NCBI RefSeq assembly: GCF_030160075.1
Contig: NZ_BSNQ01000003.1
Coordinates: 1,962,383 to 2,026,382 of the forward strand
Direction: 5' to 3'
Origin: Dyella lipolytica
GTDB taxonomy: Bacteria; Pseudomonadota; Gammaproteobacteria; Xanthomonadales; Rhodanobacteraceae
Length of the DNA stretch: 64,000 bases
Shown: piece after piece, positions 37,209 through 45,668 of the stretch
Layout: each line of letters begins with the position of its first letter
How positions within the stretch are numbered: the stretch's first letter is position 1
Translations under genes and position numbers: made by a program
The notes under the pieces: model-generated
Told to the model about the DNA's origin: nothing
The model's database searches: none
What the model saw: only the letters and a program-made list of their open reading frames with translations

Positions 37209-39293
37209 ATGCAGCGATTTCGATGGATGCTTGCCGCAGCAGTGCTTGGCGGCAGTACGGCCCTGATGGCGGCACCCGCCACGATGGACGGCAGCCCAGT
37301 GGCAAAAGCGGGCAGCACGGATATCGGTATCGATCTCACCGGCATCGACCACGCGATCAAACCCGGTGACAATTTCTTCAGTTATGCCAACGGCACTTGG
37401 GTCAAGAATACGCAGATCCCTGCCGATCGCTCGAGCACCGGCACCTTCTTGCAGGTGTACGAACTGGCGGAGAAGCGCACCGCCGAACTCATTCGCAATA
37501 CCGCGAAGAACCACGCCGCACCCGGCTCCAATGAGCGCAAGATCGCCGATTACTACACGGCTTACATGGATGACGCCGGCATCGAGAAACGCGGACTCGC
37601 TCCGCTGAAACCCGAGCTGGACCAGATCGATGCGATCAAGACGCGCGACGATCTCGCCCGCGTACTCGGTAGCGAACAGCGCGCCGACGTCGATCCGGTC
37701 AACGCCACCAACTTCCACACCGAAAATCTCTTCGGCCTGTTCGTGGCGCAGGGCTTGGAAGATCCCTCCCACTACATGGCCTACTTGATGCAAGGCGGTC
37801 TGGCGATGCCCAGCCGCGATTACTACCTGTCGCAAGACAAGGAAATGGCAGCGGCCCGTGACAAATACCAAACCTATGTCACCTCGCTGCTGAAACTGGC
37901 CGGCACGCCCGATGCCGACACGCAGGCCAAGGCCATCATCGCGCTGGAGACCAAGATCGCGCAGGCGCAGGAAAGCCTGGTCGACAGCCAGGATGTGCAC
38001 AAGGCCAACAATGTGTGGAGCATGGGCGACTTCGCACAGAAAGCACCGGGACTGAACTGGACCGCCTATTTCAAGGCCGCCGGTCTGGATGGCCAAAAGC
38101 AGATCGACGTTTGGCAACCGTCCGCCACCACCGGCATCGCCGCGCTGGTCGCCAGCGAACCGCTCGACACATGGAAGCAGCTACTGCGCTATCACGTGCT
38201 GGACGCCAGCGCTCCACTGCTACCCAAGGCTTATGACGATCTCAGCTTTGGCTTCTACGGCACGACGCTGGAGGGTACGCCCACTCAGCGAGAACGCTGG
38301 AAGCGCGCGGTGAGCGCCACCAACACCGACCTCGGCGATGCCGTCGGCCAGATCTACGTAAAGCACTACTTCCCTGCTTCGTCGAAGGCGAAGGTCGAGG
38401 CGATGGTGAAAAACCTCCTGGCTGCCTTCGACGAACGTGTCGACACGCTGGCCTGGATGACACCCGCGACACGCGCCAAGGCGAAAGCAAAAATCACCAC
38501 GCTGCGCGTAGGTGTGGGCTATCCGGAAACCTGGCGCAGCTATAGCAAGCTCGATATCCGCACCGACGATCCGCTCGGCAATCATGATCGCGCTGTGGCG
38601 CTGGAATATCAGCATCAGCTCGCCAAGCTCAGCCAACCGGTCGATCGTGGCGAATGGTGGATGACGCCGCAAACGGTAGATGCCGTGAACCTACCACTAC
38701 AGAACGCACTGAACTTCCCTGCCGCCATTCTGCAGCCGCCGTTCTTCGATGCGAATGCCGACGCGGCTGCCAACTACGGCGCGATGGGTGCAGTGATCGG
38801 CCACGAAATCAGCCACAGTTTCGACAACACCGGTGCTGACTTCGACGCGCAGGGCAAGATGGAAAACTGGTGGACACCGCAGGATGCCGCACACTTCCAG
38901 GCCGCTACGCAGAAGCTGGTGAAACAGTACGACCAGTACGAAGCACTACCGGGTCTGCACGTAAACGGCCAGCAGACACTAGGTGAAAATATTGCCGACA
39001 CCTCAGGACTCACCGTCGCCTATGCTGCGTATCACAAGTCACTCGGTGGCAAGCCTGCGCCAGTGATCGATGGCCTTAGCGGCGACCAGCGCTTCTTCCT
39101 CGCCTTCGGGCAGGCCTGGCGCTCCAAGATCCGTGACGCTGCCCTGCGCCAGCAACTTTCCACCGACGTACACGCCCCAGAGGACTTCCGCGCACTGACC
39201 GTGCGCAACATTGATGGCTGGTACGATGCCTTCAATGTGAAGCCGGGCGAGAAGCTCTATCTCGCGCCTGACGACCGGGTGAAGATCTGGTAA
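37209..39293 (+). CDS. M13 family zinc metalloendopeptidase (neprilysin/PepO-like)
   Basis: About 694 residues. A signal peptide (MLAAAVLGGSTALMAAPA) sends it to the periplasm. The peptidase M13 N-terminal domain begins at the DHAIKPGDNFFSYANGTW segment; zinc ligands are HEISH (about 532-536) and the Glu of ENIADTSGL (about 592); the C-terminal end KPGEKLYLAPDDRVKIW matches the family's final R/W motif. These enzymes cut oligopeptides. The ATG at 37209 with aaggtga upstream is preferred over the TTG at 37182. An intrinsic terminator follows. Confidence 0.94.
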   Translation: MQRFRWMLAAAVLGGSTALMAAPATMDGSPVAKAGSTDIGIDLTGIDHAIKPGDNFFSYANGTWVKNTQIPADRSSTGTFLQVYELAEKRTAELIRNTAKNHAAPGSNERKIADYYTAYMDDAGIEKRGLAPLKPELDQIDAIKTRDDLARVLGSEQRADVDPVNATNFHTENLFGLFVAQGLEDPSHYMAYLMQGGLAMPSRDYYLSQDKEMAAARDKYQTYVTSLLKLAGTPDADTQAKAIIALETKIAQAQESLVDSQDVHKANNVWSMGDFAQKAPGLNWTAYFKAAGLDGQKQIDVWQPSATTGIAALVASEPLDTWKQLLRYHVLDASAPLLPKAYDDLSFGFYGTTLEGTPTQRERWKRAVSATNTDLGDAVGQIYVKHYFPASSKAKVEAMVKNLLAAFDERVDTLAWMTPATRAKAKAKITTLRVGVGYPETWRSYSKLDIRTDDPLGNHDRAVALEYQHQLAKLSQPVDRGEWWMTPQTVDAVNLPLQNALNFPAAILQPPFFDANADAAANYGAMGAVIGHEISHSFDNTGADFDAQGKMENWWTPQDAAHFQAATQKLVKQYDQYEALPGLHVNGQQTLGENIADTSGLTVAYAAYHKSLGGKPAPVIDGLSGDQRFFLAFGQAWRSKIRDAALRQQLSTDVHAPEDFRALTVRNIDGWYDAFNVKPGEKLYLAPDDRVKIW

Positions 39294-39313
39294 GCGTTTA
39301 GAGATCGACATCG

Positions 39314-39350
39314 AAAGGGCCGCCTCTTGCGAGCGCGGCCCTTTTTATTT
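39314..39350 (+). terminator. Intrinsic terminator after the M13 peptidase gene
   Basis: aaagggccgc (39314-39323) and gcggcccttt (39335-39344) form a 10-bp stem, followed by a T-rich tail (tttttattt). It lies 21 bases after the stop codon. Confidence 0.92.
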
Positions 39351-39449
39351 CTAGCGCAAGTACTGCGCCTTCGCTTGGCGCGCACGCTCTTCGCAAATGT
39401 CGATCACGCCACCATGGGCGAGAAGAACAGGCGACTGCCTCGACAGGTA

Positions 39450-40808
39450 TCAGGCGACGCCCAATCCATCGATTCCCGTCATCGTTTCGGCGTTGAATCC
39501 AGCGATCTCAGCGAAACGCCGGCCGCGTTCCGCGTAATCGTGGAATTGATCGAAACTGGGCGCGCCTGGCGACAGCAGCACGACACCGCCGCTTGGCGTA
39601 ATGATGCGTGCCATGTCGATAGCGTCGGTGAGTTTGTCGACATCGCCTAACGGGATTTCGGATTTCGTCGCGCGCAACGCCAATGCGATGCGTGGACCGT
39701 TGGCACCTTGCGTCACGATGCGCAGACCTTTGCGTGAAGCGACATCTTTCACGAACGGCGACCAGTCCAGACCACGATCGTGACCACCGACGATGACGGT
39801 CACTTCGCGACCGTGCAGACTGTCGAGTGCGGCAATGGTCGCCAGCGGTGTGGTGCTGATGGAATCGTTGATCCATTGCAGGCCATCGCTTTCGCCCAGC
39901 GGCTGCAAGCGGTGCGGCAACGGGCGAAAGCCAGTCAGCGCCGGAGCGGCGGCAACGGCATCGAAGCCCATGGCCTCTAATGCTGCCAGCGCGGCACATG
40001 CATTCAAGGCGTTGTGCAGCCCAGGCACGGGCAGTTGATTCAATGCAAACACGGCGGCTTCGCCGCGACGGATGAAACCTCCCGCCACATGCCATCCATC
40101 TCGCTGCCCGAACATGATGCGATGAGGATGCGCTGCTGTTTTTTCGAGCAACGACGCTTGCTCGGCATTCACCAGCAACTGGCGCGCAGCATCGGCGAGC
40201 TTGAGCTTGTCGGCAACATAGCGCTCTCGCGAACCGTGCCAGTCGAGATGCTCTTCGTACAAGCTGGTGATGACACCTAGCTCCAATGCACCCGCTTCGC
40301 CGGTTTGAAAACTGGAAAGCTCGATTGCCCACAGCTCGGCGTGCTGGTCGAGCAGCTCAAGCAGCGGCAGTCCGATATTGCCTGCGAGCGCGGTGCGGAT
40401 GCCCAGCGCACGCGCAAGATGCGCAAGCAATGCCGTGGTAGTGCTTTTGCCTTTGGTGCCGGTTACTGCAACGACTCGCGCTTGCGGATTTTCTGCGAAC
40501 CAGAGCGCCGTACCGGAAATGAAACGTGTACCTTGCGCTTGTGCCGTGACAATCGCGGGTTTGTAGGCGGAGATTCCCGGAGACTTCACCACAACATCGT
40601 AAGCGCTGAGCGCTACGGCATCGGGTTCGTGCGCATAGACGCGCAACGCTGGATCGAATGCTTGCGCCTCAACGGCTTCAGCGTCGCTGCAATAAAGCGC
40701 TAATGCCAGATCGGGAATGCGATGTCGCAGAGCACGAATGGCTGCACGACCTTCACGCCCGAAACCCCAGATCGCAACGCGCTGTCCGACAAGCTCACCA
40801 ATGCGCAT
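39450..40808 (-). CDS. murD2: UDP-MurNAc-L-Ala-L-glutamate ligase MurD2
   Basis: A Mur ligase of 452 residues. The N-terminal domain has VAIWGFGREG, the central domain has the ATP loop VTGTKGKSTTT (about 110-120) and ELSSFQ, and the C-terminal domain has INDSISTTP, GGHDRG and LLSPGAPSFDQF. It is a MurD-type enzyme, but its direct linkage to murL identifies it as the MurD2 form, shown in Xanthomonas to add L-Glu, rather than D-Glu, to UDP-MurNAc-L-Ala. The start ATG at 40808 is one base after the murL stop; an upstream ATG in the same frame (40853) lies inside murL. A separate canonical murD may or may not be present elsewhere. Confidence 0.9.
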   Translation of the reverse strand: MRIGELVGQRVAIWGFGREGRAAIRALRHRIPDLALALYCSDAEAVEAQAFDPALRVYAHEPDAVALSAYDVVVKSPGISAYKPAIVTAQAQGTRFISGTALWFAENPQARVVAVTGTKGKSTTTALLAHLARALGIRTALAGNIGLPLLELLDQHAELWAIELSSFQTGEAGALELGVITSLYEEHLDWHGSRERYVADKLKLADAARQLLVNAEQASLLEKTAAHPHRIMFGQRDGWHVAGGFIRRGEAAVFALNQLPVPGLHNALNACAALAALEAMGFDAVAAAPALTGFRPLPHRLQPLGESDGLQWINDSISTTPLATIAALDSLHGREVTVIVGGHDRGLDWSPFVKDVASRKGLRIVTQGANGPRIALALRATKSEIPLGDVDKLTDAIDMARIITPSGGVVLLSPGAPSFDQFHDYAERGRRFAEIAGFNAETMTGIDGLGVA

Positions 40809-40809
40809 G

Positions 40810-42159
40810 TCAGCCGATCGCCGCGAGCGCTGGTTGCAGGCGCGCCGGTACACGATGCACGCGGGATGCCTTCAACCAAGGCTCCAGTGCGAGCTGCGTA
40901 ATGTCGAGCTGAGGCAGGATTTCGCTACGGAAACGCGCGACGAGTGCGTCTTCCTGCCATTCCGATCGCTGGCTCAGCGTATACATCGCTGCACGCGCTT
41001 CAGCGCCCTCGCCTACGCATTCGAATGGTTTGTGGTTGTGATATTCGAGTAATGCGTCGAAACCTGCTGCTTGCGTTTCATCATCCAGCAGATTGCGCCC
41101 GAAGATGGTGAGCAGACGCGGCTTGGATAGAAACGGCGCAAGCGCGAGGAACACGAAGTGGCACTTTGGACATTGTCCACACCAACGATCGGCGGGCTTC
41201 GGCCCAAGGATCTTGAAGTTTCGGTTGCAGCTGGAGAACACGTCGAAGTACGGCGTGAGTTTGGCGAAAGCACGCGTGATCGCCAACTCCGAATAAGGAC
41301 GCAGCAACGAACAGTAATTGAGATCCGCCGCAACATGGGTATGCAGCCAGTTGCCGAGCAATTGCTCGAATGCGTACCCTTTACTCCACTGATGATTCAC
41401 CTGCTGGCCTTCGTATTCGAGCGTCGCGGCCGACGCAGAGCGTTCATTGGCAAAGGCGATGCTGTCGTAACCGTAGAGAATGGCCGCGACTGCAAGGATC
41501 GCCGAGTTCACGGCAGTCACTGGAATATGGCCGTTCCATGCGCCGAGCCGATTGAGTTCGAACAGACCGGGCGCGAGTTCCCGCTGAATATTGAGCGTAG
41601 GCAGACCGGTGCGTTCGGCACAGGCAGCGATCAAAGGCGAATTGCCCACCCACACCGCCGTCGCTTCGCCGCCGATCTGCTTGATCGCCTCGACCGCCAC
41701 CAGCGAATCCTTGCCGCCGCCGATCGGCACCAGGGTGCGTGCGGGTAGATGCAGGGTCTCCGCCTCTACTTTTCCGGAGGGCTGACCGGAGCGCGGAAAC
41801 GCGATGCGCCCGCGCAAGTCCAGGCTGTTGCGGTACGCGAACTCGGCTAGGCCATGCAGGTACAGACTTTCGAGCAAATCCGCCGTGGCATCGTCGAGCG
41901 GGCCGTTGGCGAGTTCGATCTTGGGCGGGACGCCGGCTTTGTAGTAGCTGACGCCCGCGACGAAATGCAGCAGCTTGAGCGCCGCCTCGAACGCATGCTT
42001 GCGCTTTGCCGCGACAGCGGGTGCCGCCGGGAAACGCACGCGCTCGATCAATTCCTCGCCCTGGTCAAAGGCGTAGACCAGTTCCGCCACGCCGTCGGCG
42101 TAACTGCAACGCACGAAGCGGAAGACCTGGGTCAGGCGGGGTTGGATCGGGTTGGTCAC
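40810..42159 (-). CDS. murL: UDP-MurNAc-L-Ala-L-Glu epimerase MurL
   Basis: A 449-residue enzyme that inverts the L-glutamate already attached to the peptidoglycan precursor, giving the D-Glu form. The sequence has an ATP-pyrophosphatase-like loop, VPIGGGKDSLVAVEAIK (about residues 142-158), then SASAATLEYEGQQVNHQWSK and a cysteine set (SSCNRN, WCGQCPKCHFVF) typical of the family. It starts with GTG. The gene is immediately followed by murD2, the ligase producing its substrate, giving an operon for the alternative glutamate route known from Xanthomonas. The preceding gene on the same strand is the REP-flanked DUF559 gene. Confidence 0.92.
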   Translation of the reverse strand: MTNPIQPRLTQVFRFVRCSYADGVAELVYAFDQGEELIERVRFPAAPAVAAKRKHAFEAALKLLHFVAGVSYYKAGVPPKIELANGPLDDATADLLESLYLHGLAEFAYRNSLDLRGRIAFPRSGQPSGKVEAETLHLPARTLVPIGGGKDSLVAVEAIKQIGGEATAVWVGNSPLIAACAERTGLPTLNIQRELAPGLFELNRLGAWNGHIPVTAVNSAILAVAAILYGYDSIAFANERSASAATLEYEGQQVNHQWSKGYAFEQLLGNWLHTHVAADLNYCSLLRPYSELAITRAFAKLTPYFDVFSSCNRNFKILGPKPADRWCGQCPKCHFVFLALAPFLSKPRLLTIFGRNLLDDETQAAGFDALLEYHNHKPFECVGEGAEARAAMYTLSQRSEWQEDALVARFRSEILPQLDITQLALEPWLKASRVHRVPARLQPALAAIG

Positions 42160-42182
42160 TCAAACACTCCGTGGTTGCAGCT

Positions 42183-42563
42183 TTACCCCCTCTCCCCTTT
42201 GGGGAGAGGGCTGGGGTGAGGGGCCGCACTTGCCACAGCCTCCAGAATCACCTCAAGCACCGCTTCGCTATTCGTCAATACATCATTGTTCCAGAAACGC
42301 AGCACACGATAGCCCATTGCTTCGAGCCGGCGTGTGCGATCGGCATCCGATGCCATCCTTTCCGCATGTTGTCCGCCGTCGAGCTCCACAATTAGGCCAG
42401 CTTCGGTGCAGACAAAATCGATGATGTAGCGGTCGATTTCGTGTTGGCGGCGAAACTTCCATCCCAAAAGCTGCCGATTGCGTAAATAGCGCCAAAGCAA
42501 ATGCTCCGCATCGGTCATGCTATGACGCAATCCGCGCGCCCGGTCTACATGCAAGCGTTTCAT
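42183..42563 (-). CDS. DUF559 endonuclease-like protein, REP-flanked
   Basis: About 126 residues of a DUF559 (restriction-endonuclease-like, Vsr-related fold) protein. Visible are HSMTDAEHLLWRYLRNRQLLGWKFRRQ, then the presumed catalytic strand pattern IDRYIIDFVC...LIVELDGGQH and RLEAMGYRVLRFWNNDVL. Asp and Glu of this pattern fit a PD-(D/E)XK-like site, but activity is unproven. The C-terminal residues APHPSPLPKGERG are translated REP sequence, and a REP pair also lies 36 bases upstream of the start. ATG 42563 is chosen since residues upstream of it are again REP-derived. Confidence 0.8.
   Translation of the reverse strand: MKRLHVDRARGLRHSMTDAEHLLWRYLRNRQLLGWKFRRQHEIDRYIIDFVCTEAGLIVELDGGQHAERMASDADRTRRLEAMGYRVLRFWNNDVLTNSEAVLEVILEAVASAAPHPSPLPKGERG
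42186..42223. repeat. REP element between DUF559 gene and murL
   Basis: Full REP copy with the tctccccttt-ggggagag core and ctggggtgagggg tail. The last fourteen or so codons of the DUF559 frame lie in it. Confidence 0.85.
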
Positions 42564-42598
42564 CCCTGAAGAACATTCCCTTTTCGCCTCAGGCAACT

Positions 42599-42730
42599 CC
42601 TTCTCCCCTCCGGGGAGAAGGTTGGGATGAGGGGCCGATCTTGCGGCAGGCCTCAACAATCACCCGATACCATTTTCATTTATCGCGAGGTTGACCCCTC
42701 ACCCTACCCTCTCCCCGGAGGGGAGAGGGA
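42599..42730. repeat. Inverted REP pair (BIME) between lysC-lysA and DUF559 gene
   Basis: REP copies at 42599-42634 and, inverted, 42695-42730. The second ends one base before the stop region of the lysC-lysA fusion (gene end 42732). Confidence 0.88.
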
Positions 42731-42731
42731 G

Positions 42732-45347
42732 TCAAACGCCGATGATGATCTCTTCCGCCTCATCCCGCAGATTGTAAGGCGAGGACATGACTTTTCCGTA
42801 GGCGCCCGCCTGGGCAATGAGCATCACGTCGCCCTCCTTCGCTTCCGGCAGCCGGCGGTCGGAGCCGATCACGTCGCCGCTTTCGCAGATCGGCCCCACC
42901 ACCTGATAAAGCGCGGTAGCGGGTTCGTCGAGACGGGTGAGGTTTACGATTTCATGCCAGGCGTCGTAGAGGGCGGGGCGGATCAGGCTGTTCATGCCGG
43001 TATCCACGCCGAGGTAGCGCCAGCTGCCCTTGCCTTTCTGCTGGGTCACGCGGGTGACCAGCACGCCCGCATCGGCCACCAGGTAACGGCCCGGCTCCAT
43101 CCACAGTTTGTAATGCGGATAGGCCGACTTGACCTTGCGCAGTACTTCTTCCAGCGCGGCGATATCGAGCCGCGATTCACCCGGATGCGAAGGCACGCCG
43201 AGGCCACCACCGATATCCAGGAACGCCACGCTGCCGATGCGCTCGGCGAGACTGGCGAGCTGGCCGTACACCTCACCCCAATGCTTGTCGTCCAGGATGC
43301 CGGAACCCAAATGGGCGTGCAGGCCGCGCACGGTCACGCCGTGCGTGTCGGCGAGTCGCAGGAACGTGTCGATCTGCTCGACGGGCAGGCCGAACTTGCT
43401 GCCGCTGCCACCCGTGCGCACTTTCTCGTGGTGGCCTAAGCCACGGCCGAGATCCACGCGCAGGACAATCTCGCGTCCACGAAATACGTCACCCCAATGC
43501 TCCAATGGATAGAGCGAATCGAGCGAGACGGTGGCACGCGTGGTCAATGCCCAAACATAATCCTCGCGCGGCGCAAAGTTGGGCGTGAAAAGCAGCGGCG
43601 CCGATTCAGGCACCACCGCCATCACGGCCTTCAATTCACCCGGCGATACGCATTCGAAGCCGAAGCCCTCTTCCGCCAGCGCGCGCAGGATCGCCGGATG
43701 CGTATTGGCTTTCACCGCGTAATGCAGGCGATCCACCGACGTGAGCGCCTTCAACTCGCGCGCCTGCTGCCGTACGGTCGGCAAATGATAGACGTAGCGC
43801 GGCGTCGCTTTGGCACCCAGCGCCAACAGCTGATCGCGACATTGCATACGCCACCATGCATCGCCAACAACGACTGCTTCCCTGCTGCCGTAGAGACTCT
43901 GCCAGCTCGGTCCGAACAACGCGCTGTCGTCGGTGCGCAGTGCACCGGCCGCGATCAGCATCTCGTGCAGACGGGGTATCAATTCGTCGACCACGCTCTC
44001 ATCCACCACAAAGGTGAGATTGAGGTTGTTCGACGATTGCGAAATCAAATGCACGCGAAGCTGACCGAACTCCGCCAGCACGCCCGACAAGGTATGCAAC
44101 ATCGAGCGCATGCCGCGGCCGACCATCGTGATGGCGGCGCATGGCGCGATGACCTTGACGCGGCATACCTTGGCCAGATCGCTCGCAAGTGCAGCCACCG
44201 CATCGGAATCGAGCAGGTTTTCAGTCGGATCGAGCGACACAGTGACGTTGGTTTCGGCCGAACTGATCAGGTCCACTGACAAGCCATGCTGCTTGAACTG
44301 CGCGAACACGTCGGCCAGAAAGCCGACCTGCTGCCACATGCCGACCGATTCCATCGATACCAGCGTGAGGCCTTTGCGCGCGCTGATCGCCTTGACGCTC
44401 GGCGCGTGTTCACGCACTTCCGGACCGATCACCGTGCCCTCCAACTCAGGCCGGTTCGTATCCTTGATCAGCATCGGCACACGCGGTTCGCGCAGCGGCG
44501 ACAGACAGCGCGGATGCAGCACCTTGGCGCCCGTGGAGGCGATTTCCTGCGCCTCTTCGTAATCGAGTTTCTGCAAGAGGCGCGCGCCGGGAACCTGGCG
44601 CGGATTGGCGGTAAACATGCCGGCTACGTCGGTCCAGATTTCCACGCGCTGCGCTTTCAGCAATGCGCCGAAATAGGAAGCGGAGGTATCCGAACCACCA
44701 CGGCCGAGCAGCACGGTGCGGCCTTGCGACTCGCGCGCGATGAAACCCTGCGTGATGAACACTTCACCCAATTTCGCCAGTCGCTCGTTCAAGGCCGGAT
44801 CGGGTTTGGCTTCGACCATCGCCGATAGCAGCTTGGTGCGCTCGTTCTGATTCGGTAACGCCACGGCGGCAAGACATTCGCGCGCATCCACCCACTGCGT
44901 GGGCAGGCCGCTGTGACTCAAGAACGCGGCGCCCAATGCGCTGGACATCAACTCACCGTGCGCCTGCACCAGTGCGGCCCATGCCAGCTCGCCAAGCGCA
45001 GCCGGACCTTCTTCGGCCAGCTTCGCCAGTTCGGCCAGTCTTGCCCCGAGCGCATCCGGAACCGCCAGCTGCATATGGTCGAGCAGATCGTAGTGCCGTT
45101 GCGTAATCGCTTTGGCTGCCTCGATACGTTTGCCTTTGTCTTCCTGCGCGCACATCTGTTTAAGTGCGTCGGTGATACCGGTGAGCGCGGACACGACCAC
45201 CAACACGCGTGCGCCTTCGGCACGACGGCTGGCGACCAGCTCACGGATGTTCTGCCAGCGCGGCAGGGTGGCGACACTGGTGCCGCCGAACTTCATCACG
45301 ATCCAGGGTGCGCCGGCGGTAAGCGGCGCGGAGGCGTTCGAGGTCAC
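42732..45347 (-). CDS. lysC-lysA: Bifunctional aspartate kinase / diaminopimelate decarboxylase
   Basis: About 871 residues joining the first and last enzymes of the diaminopimelate route to lysine. The N-terminal half is an aspartokinase: VMKFGGTSVATLPRW, the SRAEGARVLVVVSA segment, GRGGSDTSAS, and two ACT domains (LTLVSMESVGMW, SSNNLNLTFVVDE). The C-terminal half is a PLP-dependent decarboxylase: YAVKANTH with the lysine Schiff base, HLGSGILD, DIGGGLGV, EPGRYLV and GPICESGDV. Such fusions are typical of Xanthomonadales. Start GTG 45347 has agagaa before it and places the kinase motif near the N-terminus; an ATG at 45398 is an alternative. Confidence 0.93.
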   Translation of the reverse strand: MTSNASAPLTAGAPWIVMKFGGTSVATLPRWQNIRELVASRRAEGARVLVVVSALTGITDALKQMCAQEDKGKRIEAAKAITQRHYDLLDHMQLAVPDALGARLAELAKLAEEGPAALGELAWAALVQAHGELMSSALGAAFLSHSGLPTQWVDARECLAAVALPNQNERTKLLSAMVEAKPDPALNERLAKLGEVFITQGFIARESQGRTVLLGRGGSDTSASYFGALLKAQRVEIWTDVAGMFTANPRQVPGARLLQKLDYEEAQEIASTGAKVLHPRCLSPLREPRVPMLIKDTNRPELEGTVIGPEVREHAPSVKAISARKGLTLVSMESVGMWQQVGFLADVFAQFKQHGLSVDLISSAETNVTVSLDPTENLLDSDAVAALASDLAKVCRVKVIAPCAAITMVGRGMRSMLHTLSGVLAEFGQLRVHLISQSSNNLNLTFVVDESVVDELIPRLHEMLIAAGALRTDDSALFGPSWQSLYGSREAVVVGDAWWRMQCRDQLLALGAKATPRYVYHLPTVRQQARELKALTSVDRLHYAVKANTHPAILRALAEEGFGFECVSPGELKAVMAVVPESAPLLFTPNFAPREDYVWALTTRATVSLDSLYPLEHWGDVFRGREIVLRVDLGRGLGHHEKVRTGGSGSKFGLPVEQIDTFLRLADTHGVTVRGLHAHLGSGILDDKHWGEVYGQLASLAERIGSVAFLDIGGGLGVPSHPGESRLDIAALEEVLRKVKSAYPHYKLWMEPGRYLVADAGVLVTRVTQQKGKGSWRYLGVDTGMNSLIRPALYDAWHEIVNLTRLDEPATALYQVVGPICESGDVIGSDRRLPEAKEGDVMLIAQAGAYGKVMSSPYNLRDEAEEIIIGV

Positions 45348-45462
45348 GGTTTCTCTGTCAGGGTTGCGGGAAACAATCCTGCCAGTGTTGCGCTGCATCA
45401 GCCGGAATGCAACCGGCGATCGGGCATATGAGTTTGGACGGCTAAATGTTCCCAGGCTTGCT

Positions 45463-45640
45463 CCCTCTCCCCTTCGGGGAGAGGGTTGGGGTGAGGGGAC
45501 AACCTTGCTATAGAAATAGTTCGAAGCGAGGTTCTTTTAGAGCTTGAGGCCAGCCTTGACCCATCACCTCAATCCTCTCCTCGCTCCTCAAAACCGAGCA
45601 CATCCCTGTGCTCTCCCCGCGTGCCCCGAAGGGGAGAGGA
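45463..45640. repeat. Two REP elements, the second split by a 43-bp insert
   Basis: A full REP at 45463-45498, then an inverted REP whose halves are 45560-45580 and 45624-45640. The 43 bp between the halves contain their own hairpin, gagcaca (45596-45602) and tgtgctc (45607-45613). The region separates fum from lysC-lysA and holds no gene. Confidence 0.8.
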
Positions 45641-45668
45641 GGCAAACGCATGCGCTTTGCGCATGGAT

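Noticed and set aside
42564-42659. N-terminal extension of the DUF559 protein
   Set aside because: The added residues are translated REP sequence (HPNLLPGGEK) with no ribosome site; ATG 42563 starts the conserved domain.
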